From contig OZ020624.1 of the NCBI GenBank assembly GCA_963971575.1, positions 16,523,249-16,587,248 of the forward strand: DNA of 64,000 nucleotides, in the 5' to 3' direction. Positions 41,263-54,900 of the stretch are shown in pieces. The notes under the pieces were generated by a model, which had not been told where the DNA came from, did not search any database, and was given only the letters and a program-made list of their open reading frames with translations. This stretch comes from Liopterus haemorrhoidalis. Taxonomy: Eukaryota > Arthropoda > Insecta > Coleoptera > Dytiscidae. How positions within the stretch are numbered: the stretch's first letter is position 1; every line of letters starts with the position of its first letter. A program made the translations under genes and the position numbers.

Positions 41263-44200
41263 TCTTGGTCAGAAACCAAAATTAGTGTTATGTACTTCTT
41301 AAACATGTTGCGCTTAACCAGTTTTCATGTAAAACATGAATTTTGAAAATTCAACTATTTCGTTGCTATTTTGTGTCATAAACATCATTATTCTTGGTCA
41401 GAAACCAAAATAAGTGTTATGTACTTCTTAAACATGTTGCGCTTAACCAGTTTTCAAGTAAAACTTGAATTTTGAAAATTCAACTATTTCGTTGCTATTT
41501 TCTGTCAATAATATCATAATTCTTGGTCAGAAACCAAAATTAGTGTTATGTACTTCCTAAACATGTTGCGCTTAACCAGTTTTCATATAAAACATGAAAT
41601 TTGAAAATTACACTATTTCGTTGCTATTTTGTGTCATAAACATCATTATTCTTGGTCAGAAACCAAAATAAGTGTTATGTACTTCTTAAACATGTTGCGC
41701 TTAATCAGTTTTCAAGTAAAACTTGAATTTTGAAAATTCAACTATTTCGTTGCTTTTTTCTGTCAATAATATCATAATTCTTGGTCAGAAACCAAAATTA
41801 GTGTTATGTACTTCTTAAACATGTTGCGCTTAACCAGTTTTCATGTAAAACATGAATTTTGAAAATTCAACTATTTCGTTGCTATTTTGTGTCACTAACA
41901 TCATAATTCTTGGTCAGAAACCAAAATAAGTGTTATGTACTTCTTAAACATGTTGCGCTTAACCAGTTTTCAAGTAAAACTTGAATTTTGAAAATTCAAC
42001 TATTTTGTTGCTATTTTCTGTCAATAATATCATAATTCTTGGTCAGAAACCAAAATTAGTGTTATGTACTTCTTAAACATGTTGCGCTTAACCAGTTTTC
42101 AAGTAAAACTTGAATTTTGAAAATTCAACTATTTCGTTGCTATTTTCTGTCAATAATATCATAATTCTTGGTCAGAAACCAAAATTAGTGTTATGTACTT
42201 CTTAAACATGTTGCGCTTAACCAGTTTTCATATAAAACATGAAATTTGAAAATTCAACTATTTCGTTGCTATTTTGTGTCATAAACATCATTATTCTTGG
42301 TCAGAAACCAAAATAAGTGTTATGTACTTCTTAAACATGTTGGGCTTAATCAGTTTTCAAGTAAAACTTGATCTTTGAAAATTCAACTATTTCGTTGCTT
42401 TTTTCTGTCAATAATATCATAATTCTTGGTCAGAAACCAAAATTAGTGTTATGTACTTCTTAAACATGTTGCGCTTAACCAGTTTTCAAGTAAAACTTGA
42501 ATTTTGAAAATTCAACTATTTCGTTGCTATTTTCTGTCAATAATATCATAATTCTTGGTCAGAAACCAAAATTAGTGTTATGTACTTCTTAAACATGTTG
42601 CGCTTAACCAGTTTTCATATAAAACATGAAATTTGAAAATTCAACTATTTCGTTGCTATTTTGTGTCATAAACATCATTATTCTTGGTCAGAAACCAAAA
42701 TAAGTGTTATGTACTTCTTAAACATGTTGCGCTTAATCAGTTTTCATGTAAAACATGAATTTTGAAAATTCAACTATTTCGTTGCTATTTTGTGTCACTA
42801 ACATCATAATTCTTGGTCAGAAACCAAAATAAGTGTTATGTACTTCTTAAACATGTTGCTCTTAACCAGTTTTCAAGTAAAACTTGAATTTTGAAAATTC
42901 AACTATTTCGTTGCTATTTTCTGTCAATAATATCATAATTCTTGGTCAGAAACCAAAATAAGTGTTATGTACTTCTTAAACATGTTGCGCTTAACCAGTT
43001 TTCAAGTAAAACTTGAATTTTGAAAATTCAACTATTTCGTTGCTATTTTCTGTCAATAATATCATAATTCTTGGTCAGAAACCAAAATTAGTGTTATGTA
43101 CTTCTTAAACATGTTGCGCTTAACCAGTTTTCAAGTAAAACTTGAATTTTGAAAATTCAACTATTTCGTTGCTATTTTCTCTCAATAATATCATAATTCT
43201 TGGTCAGAAACCAAAATTAGTGTTATGTACTTCTTAAACATGTTGCGCTTAACCAGTTTTCATGTAAAACATGAATTTTGAAAATTCAACTATTTCGTTG
43301 CTATTTTCTCTCAATAATATCATAATTCTTGGTCAGAAACCAAAATTAGTGTTATGTACTTCTTAAACATGTTGCGCTTAGCCAGTTTTCAAGTAAAACT
43401 TGAATTTTGAAAATTCAACTATTTCGTTGCTATTTTCTGTCAATAATATCATAATTCTTGGTCAGAAACCAAAATTAGTGTTATGTACTTCTAAAACATG
43501 TTGCGCTTATTCAGTTTTCAAGTAAAACTTGAATTTTGAAAATTCAACTATTTCGTTGCTATTTTCTGTCAATAATATCATAATTCTTGGTCAGAAACCA
43601 AAATTAGTGTTATGTACTTCTTAAACATGTTGCGCTTAACCAGTTTTCATGTAAAACATGAATTTTGAAAATTCAACTATTTCGTTGCTATTTTCTCTCA
43701 ATAATATCATAATTCTTGGTCAGAAACCAAAATTAGTGTTATGTACTTCTTAAACATGTTGCGCTTAGCCAGTTTTCAAGTAAAACTTGAATTTTGAAAA
43801 TTCAACTATTTCGTTGCTATTTTCTGTCAATAATATCATAATTCTTGGTCAGAAACCAAAATTAGTGTTATGTACTTCTTAAACATGTTGCGCTTAACCA
43901 GTTTTCATGTAAAACATGAATTTTGAAAATTCAACTATTTCGTTGCTATTTTGTGTCATAAACATCATTATTCTTGGTCAGAAACCAAAATAAGTGTTAT
44001 GTACTTCTTAAACATGTTGCGCTTAACCAGTTTTCAAGTAAAACTTGAATTTTGAAAATTCAACTATTTCGTTGCTATTTTCTGTCAATAATATCATAAA
44101 TCTTGGTCAGAAACCAAAATTAGTGTTATGTACTTCTAAAACATGTTGCGCTTAGCCAGTTTTCAAGTAAAACATGAATTTTGAAAATTCAACTATTTCG

Positions 44201-45313
44201 TTGCTATTTTGTGTCATAAACATCATAATTCTTGGTCAGAAACCAAAATAAGTGTTATGTACTTCTTAAACATGTTGCGCTTAACCAGTTTTCATATAAA
44301 ACATGAAATTTGAAAATTCAACTATTTCGTTGCTATTTTGTGTCATAAACATCATTATTCTTGGTCAGAAACCAAAATAAGTGTTATGTACTTCTTAAAC
44401 ATGTTGCGCTTAGTCAGTTTTCAAGTAAAACTTGAATTTTGAAAATTCAACTATTTCGTTGCTTTTTTCTGTCAATAATATCATAATTCTTGGTCAGAAA
44501 CCAAAATTAGTGTTATGTACTTCTTAAACATGTTGCGCTTAACCAGTTTTCATGTAAAACATGAATTTTGAAAATTCAACTATTTCGTTGCTATTTTCTC
44601 TCAATAATATCATAATTCTTGGTCAGAAACCAAAATTAGTGTTATGTACTTCTTAAACATGTTGCGCTTAACCAGTTTTCATGTAAAACATGAATTTTGA
44701 AAATTCAACTATTTCGTTGCTATTTTGTGTCATTAACATCATAATTCTTGGTCAGAAACCAAAATAAGTGTTATGTACTTCTTAAACATGTTGCGCTTAA
44801 CCAGTTTTCAAGTAAAACTTGAATTTTGAAAATTCAACTATTTCGTTGCTATTTTCTGTCAATAATATCATAATTCTTGGTCAGAAACCAAAATTAGTGT
44901 TATGTACTTCTTAAACATGTTGCGCTTAACCAGTTTTCATGTAAAACATGAATTTTGAAAATTCAACTATTTCGTTGCTATTTTGTGTCATAAACATCAT
45001 TATTCTTGGTCAGAAACCAAAATAAGTGTTATGTACTTCTTAAACATGTTGCGCTTAACCAGTTTTCAAGTAAAACTTGAATTTTGAAAATTCAACTATT
45101 TCGTTGCTATTTTCTGTCAATAATATCATAATTCTTGGTCAGAAACCAAAATTAGTGTTATGTACTTCTTAAACATGTTGCGCTTAACCAGTTTTCATAT
45201 AAAACATGAAATTTGAAAATTCAACTATTTCGTTGCTATTTTGTGTCATAAACATCATTATTCTTGGTCAGAAACCAAAATAAGTGTTATGTACTTCTTA
45301 AACATGTTGCGCT
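41263..45313 (+). repeat. 4-kb satellite segment, second copy of the 11,223-bp-distant duplication
   Basis: Duplicate of 30040-34090 at a constant lag of 11,223 bp (see that entry for shared private variants). It is bounded on the left by a private TAATATAAAAATTC tail near 41250-41265. On the right it continues straight into an AATC unit, whereas the first copy continues into a second 17-unit block. The TTCCTAAAC plus AATTACACT changes near 41556-41610 distinguish it from the first copy. Confidence 0.85.
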
Positions 45314-47330
45314 TAATCAGTTTTCAAGTAAAACTTGAATTTTGAAAATTCAACTATTTCGTTGCTTTTTTCTGTCAATAATATCATAATTCTTGGTCAG
45401 AAACCAAAATTAGTGTTATGTACTTCTTAAACATGTTGCGCTTAACCAGTTTTCATGTAAAACATGAATTTTGAAAATTCAACTATTTCGTTGCTATTTT
45501 GTGTCACTAACATCATAATTCTTGGTCAGAAACCAAAATAAGTGTTATGTACTTCTTAAACATGTTGCGCTTAACCAGTTTTCAAGTAAAACTTGAATTT
45601 TGAAAATTCAACTATTTCGTTGCTATTTTCTGTCAATAATATCATAATTCTTGGTCAGAAACCAAAATTAGTGTTATGTACTTCTTAAACATGTTGCGCT
45701 TAACCAGTTTTCAAGTAAAACTTGAATTTTGAAAATTCAACTATTTCGTTGCTATTTTCTGTCAATAATATCATAATTCTTGGTCAGAAACCAAAATTAG
45801 TGTTATGTACTTCTTAAACATGTTGCGCTTAACCAGTTTTCATATAAAACATGAAATTTGAAAATTCAACTATTTCGTTGCTATTTTGTGTCATAAACAT
45901 CATTATTCTTGGTCAGAAACCAAAATAAGTGTTATGTACTTCTTAAACATGTTGCGCTTAATCAGTTTTCAAGTAAAACTTGAATTTTGAAAATTCAACT
46001 ATTTCGTTGCTTTTTTCTGTCAATAATATCATAATTCTTGGTCAGAAACCAAAATTAGTGTTATGTACTTCTTAAACATGTTGCGCTTAACCAGTTTTCA
46101 AGTAAAACTTGAATTTTGAAAATTCAACTATTTCGTTGCTATTTTCTGTCAATAATATCATAATTCTTGGTCAGAAACCAAAATTAGTGTTATGTACTTC
46201 TTAAACATGTTGCGCTTAACCAGTTTTCATATAAAACATGAAATTTGAAAATTCAACTATTTCGTTGCTATTTTGTGTCATAAACATCATTATTCTTGGT
46301 CAGAAACCAAAATAAGTGTTATGTACTTCTTAAACATGTTGCGCTTAATCAGTTTTCATGTAAAACTTGAATTTTGAAAATTCAACTATTTCGTTGCTAT
46401 TTTCTGTCAATAATATCATAATTCTTGGTCAGAAACCAAAATTAGTGTTATGTACTTCTTAAACATGTTGCACTTAACCAGTTTTCATGTAAAACATGAA
46501 TTTTGAAAATTCAACTATCTCGTTGCTATTTTGTGTCATTAACATCATAATTCTTGGTCAGAAACCAAAATAAGTGTAATGTACTTCTTAAACATGTTGC
46601 GCTTAACCAGTTTTCAAGTAAAACTTGAATTTTGAAAATTCAACTATTTCGTTGCTATTTTCTGTCAATAATATCATAATTCTTGGTCAGAAACCAAAAT
46701 TAGTGTTATGTACTTCTTAAACATGTTGCGCTTAACCAGTTTTCATGTAAAACATGAATTTTGAAAATTCAACTATTTCGTTGCTATTTTGTGTCATAAA
46801 CATCATTATTCTTGGTCAGAAACCAAAATAAGTGTTATGTACTTCTTAAACATGTTGCGCTTAACCAGTTTTCAAGTAAAACTTGAATTTTGAAAATTCA
46901 ACTATTTCGTTGCTATTTTCTGTCAATAATATCATAATTCTTGGTCAGAAACCAAAATTAGTGTTATGTACTTCTTAAACATGTTGCGCTTAACCAGTTT
47001 TCATATAAAACATGAAATTTGAAAATTCAACTATTTCGTTGCTATTTTGTGTCATAAACATCATTATTCTTGGTCAGAAACCAAAATAAGTGTTATGTAC
47101 TTCTTAAACATGTTGCGCTTAATCAGTTTTCAAGTAAAACTTGAATTTTGAAAATTCAACTATTTCGTTGCTTTTTTCTGTCAATAATATCATAATTCTT
47201 GGTCAGAAACCAAAATTAGTGTTATGTACTTCTTAAACATGTTGCGCTTAACCAGTTTTCATGTAAAACATGAATTTTGAAAATTCAACTATTTCGTTGC
47301 TATTTTGTGTCACTAACATCATAATTCTTG
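44930..47330 (+). repeat. Recurrent 2.4-kb satellite module, copy 2
   Basis: Contains the same linked trio as the module at 28.3 kb: AATC with CATG/CTTG near 46355, GTTGCACTTAACC with A at 46472, AACTATCTCG near 46515 and GTGTAATG near 46575. It matches copy 3 at a lag of 4,386 bp (34 units) over about 2.4 kb. On the left the match stops where a CAAG unit here faces an ATTC unit; on the right likewise. Confidence 0.8.
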
Positions 47331-49315
47331 GTCAGAAACCAAAATAAGTGTTATGTACTTCTTAAACATGTTGCGCTTAACCAGTTTTCAAGTAAAACTT
47401 GAATTTTGAAAATTCAACTATTTCGTTGCTATTTTCTGTCAATAATATCATAATTCTTGGTCAGAAACCAAAATTAGTGTTATGTACTTTTTAAACATGT
47501 TGCGCTTAACCAGTTTTCAAGTAAAACTTGAATTTTGAAAATTCAACTATTTCGTTGCTATTTTCTGTCAATAATATCATAATTCTTGGTCAGAAACCAA
47601 AATTAGTGTTATGTACTTCTTAAACATGTTGCGCTTAACCAGTTTTCATATAAAACATGAAATTTGAAAATTCAACTATTTCGTTGCTATTTTGTGTCAT
47701 AAACATCATTATTCTTGGTCAGAAACCAAAATAAGTGTTATGTACTTCTTAAACATGTTGCGCTTAATCAGTTTTCAAGTAAAACTTGAATTTTGAAAAT
47801 TCAACTATTTCGTTGCTTTTTTCTGTCAATAATATCATAATTCTTGGTCAGAAACCAAAATTAGTGTTATGTACTTCTTAAACATGTTGCGCTTAACCAG
47901 TTTTCAAGTAAAACTTGAATTTTGAAAATTCAACTATTTCGTTGCTATTTTCTGTCAATAATATCATAATTCTTGGTCAGAAACCAAAATTAGTGTTATG
48001 TACTTCTTAAACATGTTGCGCTTAACCAGTTTTCATATAAAACATGAAATTTGAAAATTCAACTATTTCGTTGCTATTTTGTGTCATAAACATCATTATT
48101 CTTGGTCAGAAACCAAAATAAGTGTTATGTACTTCTTAAACATGTTGCGCTTAATCAGTTTTCATGTAAAACATGAATTTTGAAAATTCAACTATTTCGT
48201 TGCTATTTTGTGTCACTAACATCATAATTCTTGATCAGAAACCAAAATAAGTGTTATGTACTTCTTAAACATGTTGCGCTTAACCAGTTTTCAAGTAAAA
48301 CTTGAATTTTGAAAATTCAACTATTTCGTTGCTATTTTCTGTCAATAATATCATAATTCTTGGTCAGAAACCAAAATAAGTGTTATGTACTTCTTAAACA
48401 TGTTGCGCTTAACCAGTTTTCAAGTAAAACTTGAATTTTGAAAATTCAACTATTTCGTTGCTATTTTCTGTCAATAATATCATAATTCTTGGTCAGAAAC
48501 CAAAATTAGTGTTATGTACTTCTTAAACATGTTGCGCTTAACCAGTTTTCATGTAAAACATGAATTTTGAAAATTCAACTATTTCGTTGCTATTTTGTGT
48601 CATAAACATCATTATTCTTGGTCAGAAACCAAAATAAGTGTTATGTACTTCTTAAACATGTTGCGCTTAACCAGTTTTCAAGTAAAACTTGAATTTTGAA
48701 AATTCAACTATTTCGTTGCTATTTTCTGTCAATAATATCATAATTCTTGGTCAGAAACCAAAATTAGTGTTATGTACTTCTTAAACATGTTGCGCTTAAC
48801 CAGTTTTCATATAAAACATGAAATTTGAAAATTCAACTATTTCGTTGCTATTTTGTGTCATAAACATCATTATTCTTGGTCAGAAACCAAAATAAGTGTT
48901 ATGTACTTCTTAAACATGTTGCGCTTAATCAGTTTTCAAGTAAAACTTGAATTTTGAAAATTCAACTATTTCGTTGCTTTTTTCTGTCAATAATATCATA
49001 ATTCTTGGTCAGAAACCAAAATTAGTGTTATGTACTTCTTAAACATGTTGCGCTTAACCAGTTTTCATGTAAAACATGAATTTTGAAAATTCAACTATTT
49101 CGTTGCTATTTTGTGTCACTAACATCATAATTCTTGGTCAGAAACCAAAATTAGTGTTATGTACTTCTAAAACATGTTGCGCTTATTCAGTTTTCAAGTA
49201 AAACTTGAATTTTGAAAATTAAACTATTTCGTTGCTATTTTCTGTCAATAATATCATAATTCTTGGTCAGAAACCAAAATTAGTGTTATGTACTTCTTAA
49301 ACATGTTGCGCTTAA
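47331..49315 (+). repeat. Satellite block between module copies 2 and 3
   Basis: About 15 units of ordinary classes, including a single TGTACTTTTTAAAC change near 47490, a TTGATCAG tail near 48234 and an ATTC unit with AAATTAAACT at 49185 that follows a CACTAAC tail. The head after that tail is AAATTAG, although CACTAAC tails elsewhere are nearly always followed by AAATAAG. This marks a junction between two unit orders. No genes. Confidence 0.65.
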
Positions 49316-51716
49316 CCAGTTTTCATGTAAAACATGAATTTTGAAAATTCAACTATTTCGTTGCTATTTTGTGTCATAAACATCATTATTCTTGGTCAGA
49401 AACCAAAATAAGTGTTATGTACTTCTTAAACATGTTGCGCTTAACCAGTTTTCAAGTAAAACTTGAATTTTGAAAATTCAACTATTTCGTTGCTATTTTC
49501 TGTCAATAATATCATAATTCTTGGTCAGAAACCAAAATTAGTGTTATGTACTTCTTAAACATGTTGCGCTTAACCAGTTTTCATATAAAACATGAAATTT
49601 GAAAATTCAACTATTTCGTTGCTATTTTGTGTCATAAACATCATTATTCTTGGTCAGAAACCAAAATAAGTGTTATGTACTTCTTAAACATGTTGCGCTT
49701 AATCAGTTTTCAAGTAAAACTTGAATTTTGAAAATTCAACTATTTCGTTGCTTTTTTCTGTCAATAATATCATAATTCTTGGTCAGAAACCAAAATTAGT
49801 GTTATGTACTTCTTAAACATGTTGCGCTTAACCAGTTTTCATGTAAAACATGAATTTTGAAAATTCAACTATTTCGTTGCTATTTTGTGTCACTAACATC
49901 ATAATTCTTGGTCAGAAACCAAAATAAGTGTTATGTACTTCTTAAACATGTTGCGCTTAACCAGTTTTCAAGTAAAACTTGAATTTTGAAAATTCAACTA
50001 TTTCGTTGCTATTTTCTGTCAATAATATCATAATTCTTGGTCAGAAACCAAAATTAGTGTTATGTACTTCTTAAACATGTTGCGCTTAACCAGTTTTCAA
50101 GTAAAACTTGAATTTTGAAAATTCAACTATTTCGTTGCTATTTTCTGTCAATAATATCATAATTCTTGGTCAGAAACCAAAATTAGTGTTATGTACTTCT
50201 TAAACATGTTGCGCTTAACCAGTTTTCATATAAAACATGAAATTTGAAAATTCAACTATTTCGTTGCTATTTTGTGTCATAAACATCATTATTCTTGGTC
50301 AGAAACCAAAATAAGTGTTATGTACTTCTTAAACATGTTGCGCTTAATCAGTTTTCAAGTAAAACTTGAATTTTGAAAATTCAACTATTTCGTTGCTTTT
50401 TTCTGTCAATAATATCATAATTCTTGGTCAGAAACCAAAATTAGTGTTATGTACTTCTTAAACATGTTGCGCTTAACCAGTTTTCAAGTAAAACTTGAAT
50501 TTTGAAAATTCAACTATTTCGTTGCTATTTTCTGTCAATAATATCATAATTCTTGGTCAGAAACCAAAATTAGTGTTATGTACTTCTTAAACATGTTGCG
50601 CTTAACCAGTTTTCATATAAAACATGAAATTTGAAAATTCAACTATTTCGTTGCTATTTTGTGTCATAAACATCATTATTCTTGGTCAGAAACCAAAATA
50701 AGTGTTATGTACTTCTTAAACATGTTGCGCTTAATCAGTTTTCATGTAAAACTTGAATTTTGAAAATTCAACTATTTCGTTGCTATTTTCTGTCAATAAT
50801 ATCATAATTCTTGGTCAGAAACCAAAATTAGTGTTATGTACTTCTTAAACATGTTGCACTTAACCAGTTTTCATGTAAAACATGAATTTTGAAAATTCAA
50901 CTATCTCGTTGCTATTTTGTGTCATTAACATCATAATTCTTGGTCAGAAACCAAAATAAGTGTAATGTACTTCTTAAACATGTTGCGCTTAACCAGTTTT
51001 CAAGTAAAACTTGAATTTTGAAAATTCAACTATTTCGTTGCTATTTTCTGTCAATAATATCATAATTCTTGGTCAGAAACCAAAATTAGTGTTATGTACT
51101 TCTTAAACATGTTGCGCTTAACCAGTTTTCATGTAAAACATGAATTTTGAAAATTCAACTATTTCGTTGCTATTTTGTGTCATAAACATCATTATTCTTG
51201 GTCAGAAACCAAAATAAGTGTTATGTACTTCTTAAACATGTTGCGCTTAACCAGTTTTCAAGTAAAACTTGAATTTTGAAAATTCAACTATTTCGTTGCT
51301 ATTTTCTGTCAATAATATCATAATTCTTGGTCAGAAACCAAAATTAGTGTTATGTACTTCTTAAACATGTTGCGCTTAACCAGTTTTCATATAAAACATG
51401 AAATTTGAAAATTCAACTATTTCGTTGCTATTTTGTGTCATAAACATCATTATTCTTGGTCAGAAACCAAAATAAGTGTTATGTACTTCTTAAACATGTT
51501 GCGCTTAATCAGTTTTCAAGTAAAACTTGAATTTTGAAAATTCAACTATTTCGTTGCTTTTTTCTGTCAATAATATCATAATTCTTGGTCAGAAACCAAA
51601 ATTAGTGTTATGTACTTCTTAAACATGTTGCGCTTAACCAGTTTTCATGTAAAACATGAATTTTGAAAATTCAACTATTTCGTTGCTATTTTGTGTCACT
51701 AACATCATAATTCTTG
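49316..51716 (+). repeat. Recurrent 2.4-kb satellite module, copy 3
   Basis: Same trio as the other copies (A of GTTGCACTTAACC at 50858), 4,386 bp after copy 2. It is followed by an ATTC/AAATTAAACT unit at 51765, 2,580 bp (20 units) after the one at 49185. The module together with its ATTC unit is therefore itself in a short tandem arrangement. Confidence 0.8.
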
Positions 51717-51919
51717 GTCAGAAACCAAAATTAGTGTTATGTACTTCTAAAACATGTTGCGCTTATTCAGTTTTCAAGTAAAACTTGAATTTTGAAAATT
51801 AAACTATTTCGTTGCTATTTTCTGTCAATAATATCATAATTCTTGGTCAGAAACCAAAATTAGTGTTATGTACTTCTTAAACATGTTGCGCTTAACCAGT
51901 TTTCATGTAAAACATGAAT

Positions 51920-54900
51920 TTTGAAAATTCAACTATTTCGTTGCTATTTTGTGTCATAAACATCATTATTCTTGGTCAGAAACCAAAATAAGTGTTATGT
52001 ACTTCTTAAACATGTTGCGCTTAATCAGTTTTTAAGTAAAACTTGAATTTTGAAAATTCAACTATTTCGTTGCTTTTTTCTGTCAATAATATCATAATTC
52101 TTGGTCAGAAACCAAAATTAGTGTTATGTACTTCTTAAACATGTTGCGCTTAACCAGTTTTCAAGTAAAACTTGAATTTTGAAAATTTAACTATTTCGTT
52201 GCTATTTTGTGTCATAAACATCATTATTCTTGGTCAGAAACCAAAATAAGTGTTATGTACTTCTTAAACATGTTGCGCTTAACCAGTTTTCAAGTAAAAC
52301 TTGAATTTTGAAAATTCAACTATTTCGTTGCTATTTTCTGTCAATAATATCATAATTCTTGGTCAGAAACCAAAATTAGTGTTATGTACTTCTAAAACAT
52401 GTTGCGCTTAGCCAGTTTTCAAGTAAAACATGAATTTTGAAAATTCAACTATTTCCTTGCTATTTTGTGTCATAAACATCATTATTCTTGGTCAGAAACC
52501 AAAATAAGTGTTATGTACTTCTTAAACATGTTGCGCTTAACCAGTTTTCAAGTAAAACTTGAATTTTGAAAATTCAACTATTTCGTTGCTATTTTGTGTC
52601 ATTAACATCATAATTCTTGGTCAGAAACCAAAATAAGTGTTATGTACTTCTAAAACATGTTGCGCTTAGCCAGTTTTCAAGTAAAACTTGAATTTGGAAA
52701 ATTCAACTATTTCGTTGCTTGTTTCTGTCAATAATATCAAAATTCTTGGTCAGAAACCAAAATAAGTGTAATGTACTTCTTAAACATGTTGCGCTTAACC
52801 AGTTTTCAAGTAAAACTTGAATTTTGAAAATTCAACTATTTCGTTGCTATTTTGTGTCATAAACATCATTATTCTTGGTCAGAAACCAAAATAAGTGTTA
52901 TGTACATCTTAAACATGTTGCGCTTAACCAGTTTTCAAGTAAAACTTGAATTTTGAAAATTCAACTATTTCGTTGCTATTTTCTGTCAATAATATCATAA
53001 TTCTTGGTCAGAAACCAAAATTAATGTTATGTACTTCTTAAACATGTTGCGCATAACCAGTTTTCAAGTAAAACTTGAATTTTGAAAATTCAACTATTTC
53101 GTTGCTATTTTCTGTCAATAATATCATAATTCTTGGTCAGAAACCAAAATAAGTGTTATGTACTTCTTAAACATGTTGCGCTTAACCAGTTTTCAAGTAA
53201 AACTTGAATTTTGAAAATTCTACTATTTCGTTGCTATTTTCTGTCAATAATATCATAATTCTTGGTCAGAAACCAAAATTAGTGTTATGTACTTCTTAAA
53301 CATGTTGCGCTTAACCAGTTTTCATGTAAAACATGAATTTTGAAAATTCAACTATTTCGTTGCTATTTTGTGTCATTAACATCATAATTCTTGGTCAGAA
53401 ACCAAAATAAGTGTTATGTACTTCTTAAACATGTTGCGCTTAACCAGTTTTCAAGTAAAACTTGAATTTTGAAAATTCAACTATTTCGTTGCTATTTTCT
53501 GTCAATAATATCATAATTCTTGGTCAGAAACCAAAATTAGTGTCATGTACTTCTTAAACATGTTGCGCTTAACCAGTTTTCATGTAAAACATGAATTTTG
53601 AAAATTCAACTATTTCGTTGCTATTTTCTCTCAATAATATCATAATTCTTGGTCAGAAACCAAAATTAGTGTTATGTACTTCTTAAACATGTTGCGCTTA
53701 ACCAGTTTTCAAGTAAAACTTGAATTTTGAAAATTTAACTATTTCGTTGCTATTTTGTGTCATAAACATCATTATTCTTGGTCAGAAACCAAAATAAGTG
53801 TTATGTACTTCTTAAACATGTTGCGCTTAACCAGTTTTCAAGTAAAACTTGAATTTTGAAAATTCAACTATTTCCTTACTATTTTCTGTCAATAATATCA
53901 TAATTCTTGGTCAGAAACCAAAATTAGTGTTATGTACTTCTAAAACATGTTGCGCTTAGCCAGTTTTCAAGTAAAACATGAATTTTGAAAATTCAACTAT
54001 TTCGTTGCTATTTTGTGTCATAAACATCATTATTCTTGGTCAGAAACCAAAATAAGTGTTATGTACTTCTAAAACATGTTGCGCTTAACCAGTTTTCAAG
54101 TAAAACTTGAATTTTGAAAATTCAACTATTTCGTTGCTATTTTCTGTCAATAATATCATAATTCTTGGTCAGAAACCAAAATTAGTGTTATGTACTTCTT
54201 AAACATGTTGCGCTTAACCAGTTTTCATATAAAACATGAAATTTGAAAATTCAACTATTTCGTTGCTATTTTGTGTCATAAACATCATTATTCTTGGTCA
54301 GAAACCAAAATAAGTGTTATGTACTTCCTAAACATGTTGCGCTTAACCAGTTTTCATGTAAAACATGAATTTTGAAAATTCAACTATTTCGTTGCTATTT
54401 TCTGTCAATAATATCATAATTCTTGGTCAGACCAAAATTAGTGTTATGTACTTCTAAAACATGTTGCGCTTAGCCAGTTTTCAAGTAAAACTTGAATTTT
54501 GAAAATTCAACTATTTCGTTGCTATTTTCTGTCAATAATATCATAATTCTTGGTCAGAAACCAAAATTAGTGTTATGTACTTCTTAAACATGTTGCTCTT
54601 AACCAGTTTTCAAGTAAAACTTGAATTTTGAAAATTCAACTATTTCGTTGCTATTTTCTGTCAATAATATCATAATTCTTAGTCAGAAACCAAAATTAGT
54701 GTTATGTACTTCTTAAACATGTTGCGCTAAACCAGTTTTCAAGTAAAACTTGAATTTTGAGAATTCAACTATTTCGTTGCTATTTTCTGTCAATAATATC
54801 ATAATTCTTGGTCAGAAACCAAAATTAGTGTTATGTACTTCTTAAACATGTTGCGCTTAACCAGTTTTCATATAATACATGAAATTTGAAAATTCAACTA

